A stretch of DNA of 64,000 nucleotides from Hyphomicrobium sp. ghe19 (GCF_902712875.1 NZ_LR743509.1:1178001-1242000); one strand, 5' to 3'; numbered from the stretch's first letter, positions 1 to 9,170 are shown. A program made the numbers and translations. The notes: generated from the sequence alone by a model not told the origin.

Positions 1-1023
1 CTGCTCGGAAATGGCCTGTTCCTGGGTCTGAAGGTGATCGTTCAAGCCATCGCGCAGAGCGATTTCCGCCGAGAGGCGCTCCTGAAGGCGCGACTGTGAA
101 TCGATTGTTTCGGCGAGCGGCATGACCGTGAGAAAAGCAGTGAGGATCAGAAGCTGCGTCATCTGGACATCTGTCAACACAGCCAGCTCCGAGACCTGCT
201 GGCCGCTTTGAAGGCCTAACGCGGTGCATGCGAGCACGGCAGCCGACATCAGCAACGTCGCGGCCGACGTCGCGTTGGGTCCGAGGCGACAGGCGATCAG
301 CACGAGCACCGGCATAATGAGGAAGGCGAGGTATCGCTCAGGCAGGCCGACAACCAGAACCATCGTCATCGCGAGGGCCGTGAAGAGTGCGCACGTTTCC
401 CAGCTCGATGCCGTCGACGAGGGCGTCGTGCGGGCCAGACGAAGGCGGACGATCGCCGGAGTGACAGTCAACAAGCCCAGCAAGTCCGCGAAGAACCAGG
501 ACGTGAACACATGGAGTGTGACGGCTTCGTACGTCGCCGCGGCGATAAAGGCCGCCGCTATCGCCGCGATGGCCGAACTTGCCATGGCGGCGATTGAGAA
601 CGACATCAGGAAGCGGAGGCTGCGGAATTCGGAGGGCTTCGATTCTTTGAAGTTGATTAGGCGGAATGCAACATAGGTCTCGAGCGTATTTGTCAGCGCG
701 AAGCCGATGTTTGTCGCGAGTTCGCGATGCGCGAAGATGTTGGCGATGATATTTGCAATAAAACAAAGAAACAGAATTTGGTGCCGGCGCCACGGCCGTT
801 TCGCCAGGATGACTGCGGCGAGCGTTATCCCATTCGCCGGCCAGACGGTCGCTATGCCATCGACGTTCTGGGTATAGGCAATAGACAGATAGGAGACGAC
901 GCCGAATATGATCGCCACGGCGAGCGCGCGAGCAAGGCCGTCGTTGTCTGCTGCATATAGCTTTCTCAACTGCGAGAATGAGCGAAAGCGGTCTCCGCTA
1001 TCAAACATGTCTAAAGCTCTCAT
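1..1023 (-). CDS. MASE1-domain membrane sensor protein (N-terminal part, runs off the window)
   Basis: Reading the minus strand from 1023 gives an open frame of 341 codons that is still open at base 1. The protein is strongly hydrophobic, with roughly eight membrane segments, and carries the motif VWPANGI at about residues 61-67, typical of MASE1 sensory domains. After the last membrane segment a hydrophilic, helical stretch rich in Q and E begins (residues about 315-341), as expected for the linker into a cytoplasmic output domain. That output domain (histidine kinase, GGDEF or EAL) lies outside the window, so the enzymatic role is unknown. Two in-frame ATGs (1023 and 1008) could start it; neither has a strong ribosome binding site. 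The family senses unknown stimuli at the inner membrane. Confidence 0.8.
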   Translation of the reverse strand, partial: MRALDMFDSGDRFRSFSQLRKLYAADNDGLARALAVAIIFGVVSYLSIAYTQNVDGIATVWPANGITLAAVILAKRPWRRHQILFLCFIANIIANIFAHRELATNIGFALTNTLETYVAFRLINFKESKPSEFRSLRFLMSFSIAAMASSAIAAIAAAFIAAATYEAVTLHVFTSWFFADLLGLLTVTPAIVRLRLARTTPSSTASSWETCALFTALAMTMVLVVGLPERYLAFLIMPVLVLIACRLGPNATSAATLLMSAAVLACTALGLQSGQQVSELAVLTDVQMTQLLILTAFLTVMPLAETIDSQSRLQERLSAEIALRDGLNDHLQTQEQAISEQ

Positions 1024-1391
1024 CCCCCGTCGAGCCGAAGATCGGCGCGATATTCCCATTCCAAATCGGATCAGCGCAGCGCCTAATTAGCAGGCAGAAA
1101 TGCCAATTAATTCAGCAGTCTCCGTCACTTGTTCCAATCTTGAGTTAAGCTGAAGCGATATCATTAATTTAGGGTCAAGGCGGATATTGCGGGGCAGCAA
1201 TTAGATTCGATTCGGGCTGGATAAATCGCCAATCGGCAATTGGGGGGGCGAAATCGGAGATGCGAAAGCCTAAGGAATTAATTTTGTTAATTGATGGCGC
1301 GGGATCAAGCATGGCCGTGCCGCGGTTTTTTGCGGCACGACCCAAGAGAGATGCGGATCGCCTCAGCGCCTAGTCTTACAGTGCTTTATGT
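1024..1391. other. Intergenic region between the MASE1 gene and a small secreted-protein gene
   Basis: About 370 bp without a convincing gene. The part next to the MASE1 gene is AT-richer than the surroundings and should hold its promoter. Next to the small-protein gene lies a perfect hairpin (listed separately). The short open frames here lack ribosome binding sites and protein-like composition. Confidence 0.5.
1316..1339 (-). terminator. Hairpin downstream of the small secreted-protein gene
   Basis: Perfect 8-bp inverted repeat CGTGCCGC / GCGGCACG around an 8-base loop, about 50 bp beyond the stop codon of the minus-strand gene ending at 1392. There is no U-tract after the stem, so it is a possible stabilising or termination structure rather than a clear intrinsic terminator. 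Confidence 0.4.
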
Positions 1392-1790
1392 TCAGCGAAA
1401 GCCGGCGGCCTCGCGGAGTTTGCCGATTGCGTCTTTCATGGATGGCGATGTGAAGCGCGAGCGCCATGATGTCCGCTGATCGAGGAGGGCTTCGGCTTCA
1501 GATCCAGATTTACCGGCGCGTGCGGTGGATGCCATTGCGAGCGCTTGTTGGACCAGTGTCGGCCTCTGTGATCGGCTGCGGTTGTTGAGGTTTCGGAGGT
1601 TGCCCGTTGTCAGGATTGGCAACTGCTTCGTCTTGCCGAGTGTCGCTCTCCGCAGACTGGCCTTCGCGACGGGGGCGGAGATTCCAAGTTTGTTGTTCGG
1701 GCGATCGACTGCCCATGCCGGATGCGCGATCGCGACAAGTGAAAGAACGACACACGTGCGGCCTGTTAATTTGGTTCGCTTCAATTCCAT
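1392..1790 (-). CDS. Small secreted protein of unknown function
   Basis: A 132-residue protein. The chosen ATG at 1790 has a purine-rich ribosome binding site (AGGGAGA) and opens directly into a typical signal peptide: basic residues, a hydrophobic stretch (CVVLSLVAIA) and a cleavage site after PAWA near residue 27. The open frame extends upstream to 1967, but that part is arginine/proline-rich noise. The mature part is polar and basic, without recognisable domains, and ends in a predicted helical segment. It is probably periplasmic or secreted. I do not recognise the family. Confidence 0.55.
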   Translation of the reverse strand: MELKRTKLTGRTCVVLSLVAIAHPAWAVDRPNNKLGISAPVAKASLRRATLGKTKQLPILTTGNLRNLNNRSRSQRPTLVQQALAMASTARAGKSGSEAEALLDQRTSWRSRFTSPSMKDAIGKLREAAGFR

Positions 1791-2131
1791 CGCCGTCTCC
1801 CTGAATTTGTTCGAACGCGAGAATTTGCCGGAACGCCCGAGCCGGTTGGCCCAAGGGTGCGGATGATCTCGTGTGATGCGGCGGGGCTGGCGCCGCTGTT
1901 CCGCGTGGAACAGGTTCGTGTTGCGAGGGCGGGCGTTCCGTCGCAGCGACGGCGGCCGCGTCCGCAATCACGCGGGATGAGCGCGGAGCTATGAGCGTGC
2001 GGCAGTTCGCTGTTGCAAAATGACGAGGGCTAGGCTCTCGACGTGGAACAAATTCCGTAACATAGGCCATTAGTTACCTATGCCATCGCATTTCTGCGAT
2101 GCAGCGAAACCTGACAGGAAGAGGCTGGTAC
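1791..2131. other. Divergent intergenic region upstream of the AraJ-type transporter
   Basis: About 340 bp between divergent genes, so it should hold both promoters. A palindromic site, CATAGG-N10-CCTATG, lies at 2061-2082, about 50 bp before the transporter start; GTAAC/GTTAC half-sites are interleaved with it. I see no convincing gene: the open frames on both strands here are basic, low-complexity shadows. Confidence 0.45.
2061..2082. promoter_or_regulatory. Possible operator palindrome upstream of the MFS gene
   Basis: Inverted repeat CATAGG / CCTATG with a 10-bp spacer. Its position 50 bp before the start codon at 2132 would suit a repressor site. No regulator gene adjoins it, so the cognate protein is unknown. 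Confidence 0.3.
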
Positions 2132-3346
2132 ATGGACGTGAGGGCGGATGCTTTTGACAGCGTGCAGACGACGCGCGCGAAGCTGACCCCTCGTCAGGTC
2201 AATCTCGTACATTTCGCGCTGGCGATGGGCGGCTTCGCAATCGGCACGACCGAGTTCGCGGCGATGAGCCTGTTGCCGTATTTCGCGGCGACGTTCGGAA
2301 TTTCCGAGCCCGATGCCGGATACGCCATCAGCGCCTACGCTCTCGGCGTCGTCGTGGGGGCTCCCGTCATTGCCGTACTCGCTGCGAAATGGTCGCGGCG
2401 AATGTTGCTGCTAACGTTGATGACGGTCTTTGCCGTCTTGAATGTGATGACAGCGCTTGCGCCGACGTATGGCTCGATGGTCGCCTTTCGGTTTCTCAGT
2501 GGTGTACCGCACGGTGCTTACTTCGGTGTCGCGATGCTGGTTGCGGCGTCACTCGTTCCGGCGAACGCCCGGTCGCAGGCCGTTGGCCGCGTGCTCATCG
2601 GTCTTACGATTGCGACGGTGATCGGTGTTCCCGTTGCGACGTGGATCGGGCAGGCGCTCGGCTGGCGTTCGGGTTTCGGGATCGTCGGCGTTCTTGCTGC
2701 TCTGACGGTTTCGCTCATTTGGTTCTATGTGCCGGCGGACCAGCCGATAAAGGAAGCCAGCATGCTGCGCGAGCTTGGCGCGCTGAAGCGGCCGCAGGTG
2801 TGGCTAACGCTTGCTATCGGCGCCATCGGCTTCGGCGGCATGTTCGCCGTCTATTCGTATCTCTCGTCGACGCTGACGGACGTCACGCACGTTCCGTCCT
2901 ACGTGGTGCCGATCGTGCTCGTCTTCTTCGGCGCCGGCATGACAGTCGGCACGTACGTCACCGGCCGGCTCGCGGATCGGGCCCTGATGCCGACGGTCGG
3001 TGGGCTGTTGCTTTGGAGTTTGGTGTCGCTGGCGCTCTTCCCATTTGGGGCCGGCAACATTTATGCGGTGACACTTGTGGTGTTCATGATCGGCTGCGGA
3101 GGCGGGCTTGGAACCGCACTGCAGACGCGCTTGATGGACGTCGCCGGAGAAGCGCAGACGCTCGCTGCCGCTCTCAATCACAGTGCGTTCAATACGGCGA
3201 ATGCCCTAGGCCCGTGGCTCGGGGGCATGGCCATCGCGGGCGGATACGGCTGGACGTCGACCGGTTGGGTCGGCGTGGTGCTTGCGATCGGCGGCTTGTT
3301 CTTCTGGGCGCTTTCGCTTCTCACCGACGGCAAGCGGCGAGCGTGA
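2132..3346 (+). CDS. MFS transporter, AraJ/YdhP-type (DHA1 family) efflux protein
   Basis: A 404-residue protein with about 12 hydrophobic membrane segments. The N-terminal segment contains FAIGTTEFAAMSLLP, typical of the AraJ/Bcr group of drug/sugar proton antiporters, and the loop between helices 2 and 3 has the basic motif KWSRR. I start it at 2132 because AGGAAGAGG lies just upstream; the in-frame ATG at 2099 has no ribosome binding site. It probably exports a small molecule or drug from the inner membrane; the substrate cannot be predicted. It is convergent with emrB, whose stop lies 21 bp away, and no regulator gene is adjacent. Confidence 0.85.
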   Translation: MDVRADAFDSVQTTRAKLTPRQVNLVHFALAMGGFAIGTTEFAAMSLLPYFAATFGISEPDAGYAISAYALGVVVGAPVIAVLAAKWSRRMLLLTLMTVFAVLNVMTALAPTYGSMVAFRFLSGVPHGAYFGVAMLVAASLVPANARSQAVGRVLIGLTIATVIGVPVATWIGQALGWRSGFGIVGVLAALTVSLIWFYVPADQPIKEASMLRELGALKRPQVWLTLAIGAIGFGGMFAVYSYLSSTLTDVTHVPSYVVPIVLVFFGAGMTVGTYVTGRLADRALMPTVGGLLLWSLVSLALFPFGAGNIYAVTLVVFMIGCGGGLGTALQTRLMDVAGEAQTLAAALNHSAFNTANALGPWLGGMAIAGGYGWTSTGWVGVVLAIGGLFFWALSLLTDGKRRA

Positions 3347-3367
3347 CCCGTTCGGCGTTAGTGTTCT

Positions 3368-4954
3368 TCAGTGGCCTCCGGCGCCGCTCGGGACCGCTTC
3401 GGGTTTCCGCATGAGCAGCGTGAAGAGCGCGGCGGACGCGAATAGCACGGTCAGCACCAGGAAAAGATCGGCAAACGACAGCACGTTTGCCTGCATGCGC
3501 ACCATCATCGCTAGCTTCTTCAGCGCCGCCATATCGCCGTCGGCCTGCATCGCGTTCGAGAAGGTTTGCTGCATGCTCGAAAGCTGATCTTCAGCGGCAG
3601 GATGTCCCCACGAGACCTGCTCGTGCAAGCGTGCGAGATGCAGATCGAGACGCTTGTTGAGGAGTGTATTGATGATTGCCAGGCCGACGGCGCCGCCGAG
3701 GTTGCGCGTCAGGTTGAAGAGGCCGGAGGCGTTCTTCAGCTGGTCGTGTGGCAGCGTGCCGAGCGAGAGGTTGTTGATCGGCACCATGCACAGCATGAGC
3801 GAGGAACCGCGCAGGACCTGCGGAAGCAGCAACTCCCAGAAATCCCAGTCCGAGGTGATGCCGCTCGCAATGTAGGTTCCGCTCGCAAAGCCGATGAAGC
3901 CGATCAACATCATGATGCGTGGATCGAGGATGTTTGAGAGGCGTCCGCTGATCGGGGCGGTTAGAAACATCGCGACGCCGGTGACGAACATCGTCTCGCC
4001 GATCATGAGGGAGCTGTAGCCGCGGATCTGGCCGAGATACACCGGGTAGACGTATGTCAGGCCGTAGAGGCCTATGCCCATCGTAAAGCTGAAAGCCGAA
4101 CCGAATGCGAAGTTCCGGTTCTTGAAAGCCCTGAGTTCGACAATCGGTTCCTTCGCCGTGAGGGCGCGCCAAAAGAAGACGACGGCTCCGATGACGGTCA
4201 GAACGCCGAAGGTTGCGATGGTCTGGTCGTCGAACCAGTCGTAACGGGGGCCTTCCTCGAGCACGTATTCGAGCGAACCGAGGAACATCGCCATCGCGAT
4301 GAGGCCGACGTAATCGAAGCGGTTGAAGAGGGCATGGTTCGGCTTGTCGAAGTCGACGAGGAAGTAGACGGCGATGGCGACAAGGATGCCGGGGCCGACG
4401 TTGATGAGAAACAGCCAGTGCCATGAGAAGGCGTCGGTGAGATAGCCGCCGACGGTCGGTCCTATCGTTGGCGCCAGCGTCGCGACCAAGCCGATCATGG
4501 GCGAAACGATATTGCGCTTCGACGGCGGAAACAGCGTGAACGCGACCGCAAAGACGCTCGGGATCATGCCGCCGCCGATGAAGCCCTGGATCGCACGATA
4601 GAGGATCATCTGGTCGATCGTCGTCGCGGTGGCGCAGAGGGCGCTCGCGGCCGTGAAGCCGACTGCGGCCGTAAAGAAGAGCACCCGCGTCGAGAGGGCG
4701 CGTGCGAGGAAGCCCGACAGCGGGATCATCACCACTTCGGCGATGAGATAGGCCGTCTGGACCCACGGAATCTCGTCAGAGCTTGCCGAGAGGCCCGCCT
4801 GGATTTCGCTCAGCGACGCCGAGACGATCTGAATGTCGAGGATCGCCATGAACATGCCGAAGACCATGGCGAGGAAGCCCGCGAGCTGGCGCGGCGTGAC
4901 GCCGATCCATTCGAGCTTCTCCGGTTCATCGGGCGATAGGGTCAAATCGGCCAT
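3368..4954 (-). CDS. emrB: EmrB/QacA-family (DHA2) multidrug efflux transporter
   Basis: A 528-residue MFS protein with about 14 membrane segments, the usual length for DHA2 exporters. Motif D1 (LDIQIVSASL, residues 39-48) in helix 1 and the antiporter motif C (GPTVGGYL, about 168-175) mark it as a proton-coupled drug exporter. It is the second gene of an operon with the membrane fusion protein gene (26 bp gap). In E. coli EmrB pairs with EmrA and TolC to span the envelope; a TolC homologue is not in this window. The divergent TetR gene and the palindromes between them suggest drug-inducible control. Substrates cannot be read from the sequence. Confidence 0.9.
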   Translation of the reverse strand: MADLTLSPDEPEKLEWIGVTPRQLAGFLAMVFGMFMAILDIQIVSASLSEIQAGLSASSDEIPWVQTAYLIAEVVMIPLSGFLARALSTRVLFFTAAVGFTAASALCATATTIDQMILYRAIQGFIGGGMIPSVFAVAFTLFPPSKRNIVSPMIGLVATLAPTIGPTVGGYLTDAFSWHWLFLINVGPGILVAIAVYFLVDFDKPNHALFNRFDYVGLIAMAMFLGSLEYVLEEGPRYDWFDDQTIATFGVLTVIGAVVFFWRALTAKEPIVELRAFKNRNFAFGSAFSFTMGIGLYGLTYVYPVYLGQIRGYSSLMIGETMFVTGVAMFLTAPISGRLSNILDPRIMMLIGFIGFASGTYIASGITSDWDFWELLLPQVLRGSSLMLCMVPINNLSLGTLPHDQLKNASGLFNLTRNLGGAVGLAIINTLLNKRLDLHLARLHEQVSWGHPAAEDQLSSMQQTFSNAMQADGDMAALKKLAMMVRMQANVLSFADLFLVLTVLFASAALFTLLMRKPEAVPSGAGGH

Positions 4955-4980
4955 GGCTTGGCGCCGCCTTTTGCCGGAAG

Positions 4981-6264
4981 CTATCGCAGCGCGGCTTGAT
5001 CGGGACTCACGTCTTTCGGTGTCGTCCGCGTATCGACGCTGACGACGACGGAGAGACCGGGGCGCAATTTGTTGTGCGCGGCCGCCGCGGGAATAGTGAT
5101 GCGAACCGGTACGCGCTGAACGATTTTTGTAAAGTTGCCCGTGGCGTTCTCAGGCGGCAGCAGCGAGAACTGGGAGCCCGATGCGGGCGAGACACCTTCG
5201 ACGGTGCCCTTCAAAGTTTCGCCGTTCAAAGCGTCCACGCGCACCGTCGCGGTTTGACCCGGGACGATCTCGGGAAGCTGCGTTTCCTTGAAGTTGGCAT
5301 CGACGAAGACCTTGTCGAGCGGCACGACCGCGGCGAGGCGTTTGCCCGGCGTCACATAATCTCCGACCTGAACACCGCGATTGCCGATGACGCCATCGAA
5401 GGGCGCGCGGATGACGGTGAAGGAGAGATCGCGTGCGGCCTGATCGACTGCGACCTGCAATTCCTTCGCGACCTTCTCGGCCTGATCGCGCTGGGCGTGA
5501 AGGAGGGCGACGTTGGCGTCGGCGGATTGAATTGCGGCTTCGTTGGCTTTGACTTGCGCGTAGGCGGAATCGCGCGCGGCGGTGGCGGCATCGAGCGATG
5601 CTTTCGTCGCGTAATCCTTGGCGGTCAATGCGTCCGTGCGTTTGAAGTCAGCGACGGTTTTGACGACGTTGGCTTTCGCGGAGTCGAGTTGCGCGCGGGC
5701 TTGTTCGCCGGAAGCTTCCGCCGCTTTTATCTGCGCATCGAAAGTTTTGATGGCGGCGAGCTGTGTCGCGAGCTTGGACTGGGCCTGCTCGAGCGCCAAG
5801 CGGTAGTCGCCGTCGTCCAGCTGCACGAGCGTCTGGCCTTCCTTCACCTGTTGATTGTCGACGACGGGAACTTCAGCAACGATGGCCGGGATCTTCGGCG
5901 AAATGATCGCCATGTAGGCGCCGACGTAGGCGTCGTCCGTCGAGACGAGGAAGCGGCCGACGGTGAGGTATTCATAAGCGAAGTAGGTGACGCCCATGAG
6001 CGCGAGCGCGCCGATGCCGAGGAAGATCGGCTTGCGGCGGGATGCCGGTTTCGCGGGGCCGGCCGTCGCCGTGGTTTCGGATTTCGATTCGCGCGCGTGG
6101 GGCTGCTCGGACGTCGGAGCGGTGTCGGCTTTTGCCGCCTGCTTCGGGGCATGCGCGCTCAGGCTGGAGCCTGCGGGCGACCGTTCATCGACGCCCGATG
6201 CGGTGTCTCCGGTCTCATTCTGTCTGGGGCGGAGCGCCAGACGACTATTCGAATTCCCACCCAT
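4981..6264 (-). CDS. emrA: HlyD/EmrA-family membrane fusion protein of a multidrug efflux system
   Basis: A 427-residue protein: a polar, low-complexity cytoplasmic tail (1-76), one membrane helix (about 79-98), then the STDDAYVGAY motif (108-117) that opens the periplasmic part in EmrA proteins. A long alanine/lysine/glutamine-rich coiled-coil hairpin follows (about 150-275), then the second lipoyl half (FTVIRAPFDGVIGNRGVQVGDYV region) and a beta-barrel. The N-terminal tail is longer than in E. coli EmrA. It bridges the inner-membrane exporter encoded just downstream to an outer-membrane channel. It is first in the operon, and three TGAACC-type palindromes lie in its promoter region. Confidence 0.9.
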   Translation of the reverse strand: MGGNSNSRLALRPRQNETGDTASGVDERSPAGSSLSAHAPKQAAKADTAPTSEQPHARESKSETTATAGPAKPASRRKPIFLGIGALALMGVTYFAYEYLTVGRFLVSTDDAYVGAYMAIISPKIPAIVAEVPVVDNQQVKEGQTLVQLDDGDYRLALEQAQSKLATQLAAIKTFDAQIKAAEASGEQARAQLDSAKANVVKTVADFKRTDALTAKDYATKASLDAATAARDSAYAQVKANEAAIQSADANVALLHAQRDQAEKVAKELQVAVDQAARDLSFTVIRAPFDGVIGNRGVQVGDYVTPGKRLAAVVPLDKVFVDANFKETQLPEIVPGQTATVRVDALNGETLKGTVEGVSPASGSQFSLLPPENATGNFTKIVQRVPVRITIPAAAAHNKLRPGLSVVVSVDTRTTPKDVSPDQAALR

Positions 6265-6293
6265 AGTACCTAAGTCCCTTCAAACCGCTGAAT

Positions 6294-6309
6294 TGAACCA
6301 GTCGGTTCA
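6294..6309. promoter_or_regulatory. Predicted TetR operator 1
   Basis: Perfect inverted repeat TGAACC-AGTC-GGTTCA, 30 bp upstream of the emrA start. The same arms recur at 6358-6373 and, slightly altered, at 6391-6407, all between emrA and the divergent tetR gene. Confidence 0.7.
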
Positions 6310-6318
6310 GTTGATGGC

Positions 6319-6324
6319 TTGACA
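6319..6324 (+). promoter_or_regulatory. Possible -35 element for the tetR promoter
   Basis: A consensus TTGACA hexamer between operators 1 and 2, directed towards tetR. The matching -10 region (around 6342-6347) is weak, so this is tentative. Confidence 0.3.
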
Positions 6325-6357
6325 TACAACGCAGATGGGTGATGATCAAGATGAAAC

Positions 6358-6373
6358 TGAACCGTTTGGTTCG
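6358..6373. promoter_or_regulatory. Predicted TetR operator 2
   Basis: Inverted repeat TGAACC-GTTT-GGTTCG, one mismatch from perfect, with the same 4-bp spacer as operator 1, whose start lies 64 bp away. Confidence 0.65.
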
Positions 6374-6390
6374 ATTTAATTGTATGAGTA

Positions 6391-6407
6391 CTGAACCACG
6401 AGTTCAG
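6391..6407. promoter_or_regulatory. Predicted TetR operator 3 (variant)
   Basis: Inverted repeat CTGAAC-CACGA-GTTCAG. The arms contain the TGAAC core of the other two sites but the spacing differs by one base. It ends 11 bp before the tetR start codon, a position suited to autorepression. Confidence 0.5.
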
Positions 6408-6418
6408 AAGGTATAAGG

Positions 6419-7105
6419 ATGACAGACATGGAAGCTGCGCATTTGACCCCAGAACCAGCGAGAGAAGACCGGCGTGGCGGTCGCCCTGCAGCGGGAACCG
6501 ATCCGCAGAAGCGCCGCCAAATTTTGGAGGGCGCAGGCCGGATATTTTCGACAGCGGGTTTCGATGCTTCGAGCATGAGCGACGTCGCTCGCGAGGCGCG
6601 TGTCTCAAAGGCGACGCTCTACGTCTATTTCCAGGACAAAGAGCATCTTTTCACTGCGATCTGCGCCGAGCGACGCGATCGCAACATTTCCGAGATCCTC
6701 TCGTTGCTCGATACCGGGAAGCCGTTTGAAACCGTTCTGACGGAATTCGGCGTCGAGGTGTTGACGATCATGTCCGAGCCGTTCGTCGTCGCCGCGCATC
6801 GGATCGTCATCGGTGTCGCCGAACGGATGCCCGAGGTCGGAACCGAGTTCTTCGAACGTGGACCGAAGCGAGTCGCAACCGCGCTCGGCAAATATCTCGA
6901 TCTCCACGTTGCGGCGGGGCGGCTCGAAATTGCAGACACTTATTTTGCCGCCACGCAGTTCCTGGAACTGATACAGGCCTCGATTATCCGCCCACGGCTT
7001 TATGGTGCGATCACGGAGCCGCCGACGCGTGCCGAGATTGAAAAGAACGTCGCGTCCGCCATCGCTATCATGACGGCGGGCTACCGGCCGCGCGGCCAGC
7101 GCTAG
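6419..7105 (+). CDS. TetR/AcrR-family transcriptional repressor
   Basis: A 228-residue protein with the TetR-type N-terminal helix-turn-helix (about residues 51-72, with SKATLYVYFQDKEHLF) followed by an all-helical ligand-binding domain. It is divergent from emrA-emrB, and the 154-bp gap holds three related palindromes, so it very likely represses the efflux operon and itself, with a pump substrate as inducer. AGAAGG lies 7 bases before the first ATG; a second in-frame ATG at 6428 also has a plausible site (AAGGA), so the start is uncertain by three codons. Its end is 25 bp from the convergent asparagine synthetase gene. Confidence 0.9.
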   Translation: MTDMEAAHLTPEPAREDRRGGRPAAGTDPQKRRQILEGAGRIFSTAGFDASSMSDVAREARVSKATLYVYFQDKEHLFTAICAERRDRNISEILSLLDTGKPFETVLTEFGVEVLTIMSEPFVVAAHRIVIGVAERMPEVGTEFFERGPKRVATALGKYLDLHVAAGRLEIADTYFAATQFLELIQASIIRPRLYGAITEPPTRAEIEKNVASAIAIMTAGYRPRGQR

Positions 7106-7130
7106 ACCGAACTTTCACTTCCCGAGTGTG

Positions 7131-9170
7131 TTAGCTCGCAAGGGCTGGCATGCTCTCGGCGAAGTCGAGGTCGCGGGGCTCGGCGGTTGGAACACCTGCG
7201 ATCGTCCGCCAGCCTGGAAGATTGGCGAGCGTCGGGTCGATGTAGGTGTGGTGCCAAAGCTGCGTCGCGAGCACGGCAACGAGCCCAAGTTCGGCGGAGC
7301 TGCGTTGATATCCCCAGGGCGACAGTCCCTGATATTTCCCCCTCCACTCACGCACGGATTCAGGATCGAAATATCCGGCTTTCTTGATCGAGGCATCGCT
7401 CAAGAGTTCGTCGACATACGGCAGGCGCTGCTGGAGGAAGAAGCCGTCGAGCGGCGCGCGGAACATGCCTTTCGGCCGCCATGCGACCGATTTCGGCAGC
7501 CACTTTTCGGCGACGCGGCGAAGAAGATACTTCTCGGTGAGGCCCTTGAACTTCCACTTCGGATCGATGCCGGCGAGGAAATCAAAGACGTTGTTGTCGA
7601 GGAACGGATAGCGCATTTCGACGGACTGGCTCATGGCGATGCGATCGCCCTTGAGGCTCAGAAGCTGTCCGGGCAGATGGATTTTTCCGGCCCAGTAGAC
7701 GCCGCGATTGACGGGATCCCAGGTCTTCGCGCGCGACATGTCGGCCTCGATTGCCGCGTAGGGATCGTGGTTGCCCAATTTCGCGCGCATGCTCGCGCTG
7801 TAGAAGCGGAGGCGCGACGCGCCGAGAAGACTGTAGAATCGCTGGAATGCGTGCATGCCGCCCGACGACTCTGCGTTGCGGACAAAATAAGCGATGGTCT
7901 CATCGCTGCAGCCGAGCCAGCGATATAAGAATTTCTCGGCGAGCTGAGGTGCGATGCCGCCTGACGCTTGGCCCATCCAATCGAAGATGCGATCGAACTT
8001 GTACCAGGGATAGCCGGCGAGCCATTCGTCGGAGCCTTCGCCCGTCAGCGCGACTTTGAAGCCGCGTTCTTTCACTTTGCCGGCGAGCATCATCAGCGCG
8101 GTGCACGAGGTGTCCGTCACGGGCGCTTCGGTGGCGACGAGCAATTTCTGGTAGTTCGCGACGATGTCGTCCGATCCGCAAGGCACGATGTAGGGATCGG
8201 CGGAAAGGTGCTTCGAAATGATTGCGGCCTGCTCGGTTTCGTCGAGCTTCGGGTCGCGGATCTTGACGGTGAATGTTGCCGGAGCGGCGCCGAGAATATC
8301 CTTCGCCATCGCGACGACGGTGCTCGAGTCGACGCCGCCCGAGAGGTACGAGGCAACGGGAACATCCGCGCGCAGCCGCCGCTTCACAGCCTCGTAGAGA
8401 ACGCTTTCGAATTCATCGACGAGTTTCTTCTCGTTCTGTCCGCGCGCTTCTTGACCCGCAGCCGGGAAATCCATTTCCCAGTAAGTGCGCTCGCTGATCG
8501 TTGCGTCTTCGCCGCTGCGGCCGCGCGAGATCGTCAAGAATTTGCCCGGAGGCAGAATGTTGATGCCTTCGAAGCAGCTGAACGGTCCGGGCACAGCCAA
8601 GAAATTAAAGACGGCATCGACACCGCGCCGGTCGGGCTTCGGTTCGACCATTCCGGTCGCGAGGATCGTCTTGATTTCGGAACCGAAGATCAGCCAGTCG
8701 CTGCCAAACCGTGTCGTGCGCGTCCAGAAGAGGGGGCAGATGCCGAAGCGGTCGCGCGCAAGGATGAATTTCTGCTTGCGCTCATCGGCGAGGGCAACGG
8801 CGAACTGGCCGTTGAGCTTGGCGAACATGTCTTCTGCGAACTCTTCCCACATGTGCGGGAAAATTTCGGTATCGCAGTGCGTCTTCAAGACGTGGCCGCG
8901 AGTTCTCAGATCCTGGCGCCAATCGTCGTGATCGAAAATCTCGCCGTTGAAGATCGCCGTGATCTGCTTGTCTTCGTTGAAAACAGGCTGCTGGCCGTCG
9001 GCAAGGCCGACGATGCTGAGACGGCGCGAAGCGAATCCAAATCCGGGACGTTGCAGATAGCCGTCTTCGTCGGGGCCGCGATGAAGCATCGCGTCGGCTG
9101 CGCGTTTCAAGACGGACAGCGGAACGGAGCGCCTGCCCTTAAGGTCGATTATTCCGAAAATACCACACAT
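7131..9170 (-). CDS. asnB: Asparagine synthetase (glutamine-hydrolysing)
   Basis: A 679-residue protein. It begins MCGIFG, so after methionine removal Cys2 is the N-terminal nucleophile of the class II glutaminase domain (1 to about 215; FNGEIFD at 74-80). The synthetase domain has the ATP-pyrophosphatase loop SGGVDSS at 277-283 and the later motif LTGEGSDEWLAGY that binds aspartyl-AMP. It makes asparagine from aspartate, glutamine and ATP in the cytoplasm. It is somewhat longer than typical AsnB (about 550-650), with extra C-terminal sequence. Long AsnB-like enzymes sometimes amidate sugars or peptides, but no such cluster surrounds it here. Confidence 0.92.
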   Translation of the reverse strand: MCGIFGIIDLKGRRSVPLSVLKRAADAMLHRGPDEDGYLQRPGFGFASRRLSIVGLADGQQPVFNEDKQITAIFNGEIFDHDDWRQDLRTRGHVLKTHCDTEIFPHMWEEFAEDMFAKLNGQFAVALADERKQKFILARDRFGICPLFWTRTTRFGSDWLIFGSEIKTILATGMVEPKPDRRGVDAVFNFLAVPGPFSCFEGINILPPGKFLTISRGRSGEDATISERTYWEMDFPAAGQEARGQNEKKLVDEFESVLYEAVKRRLRADVPVASYLSGGVDSSTVVAMAKDILGAAPATFTVKIRDPKLDETEQAAIISKHLSADPYIVPCGSDDIVANYQKLLVATEAPVTDTSCTALMMLAGKVKERGFKVALTGEGSDEWLAGYPWYKFDRIFDWMGQASGGIAPQLAEKFLYRWLGCSDETIAYFVRNAESSGGMHAFQRFYSLLGASRLRFYSASMRAKLGNHDPYAAIEADMSRAKTWDPVNRGVYWAGKIHLPGQLLSLKGDRIAMSQSVEMRYPFLDNNVFDFLAGIDPKWKFKGLTEKYLLRRVAEKWLPKSVAWRPKGMFRAPLDGFFLQQRLPYVDELLSDASIKKAGYFDPESVREWRGKYQGLSPWGYQRSSAELGLVAVLATQLWHHTYIDPTLANLPGWRTIAGVPTAEPRDLDFAESMPALAS

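Noticed and set aside
224..676. 150-codon plus-strand frame at the left edge
   Set aside because: It is antisense to the MASE1 protein, whose membrane segments and WPANG motif are clear on the minus strand.
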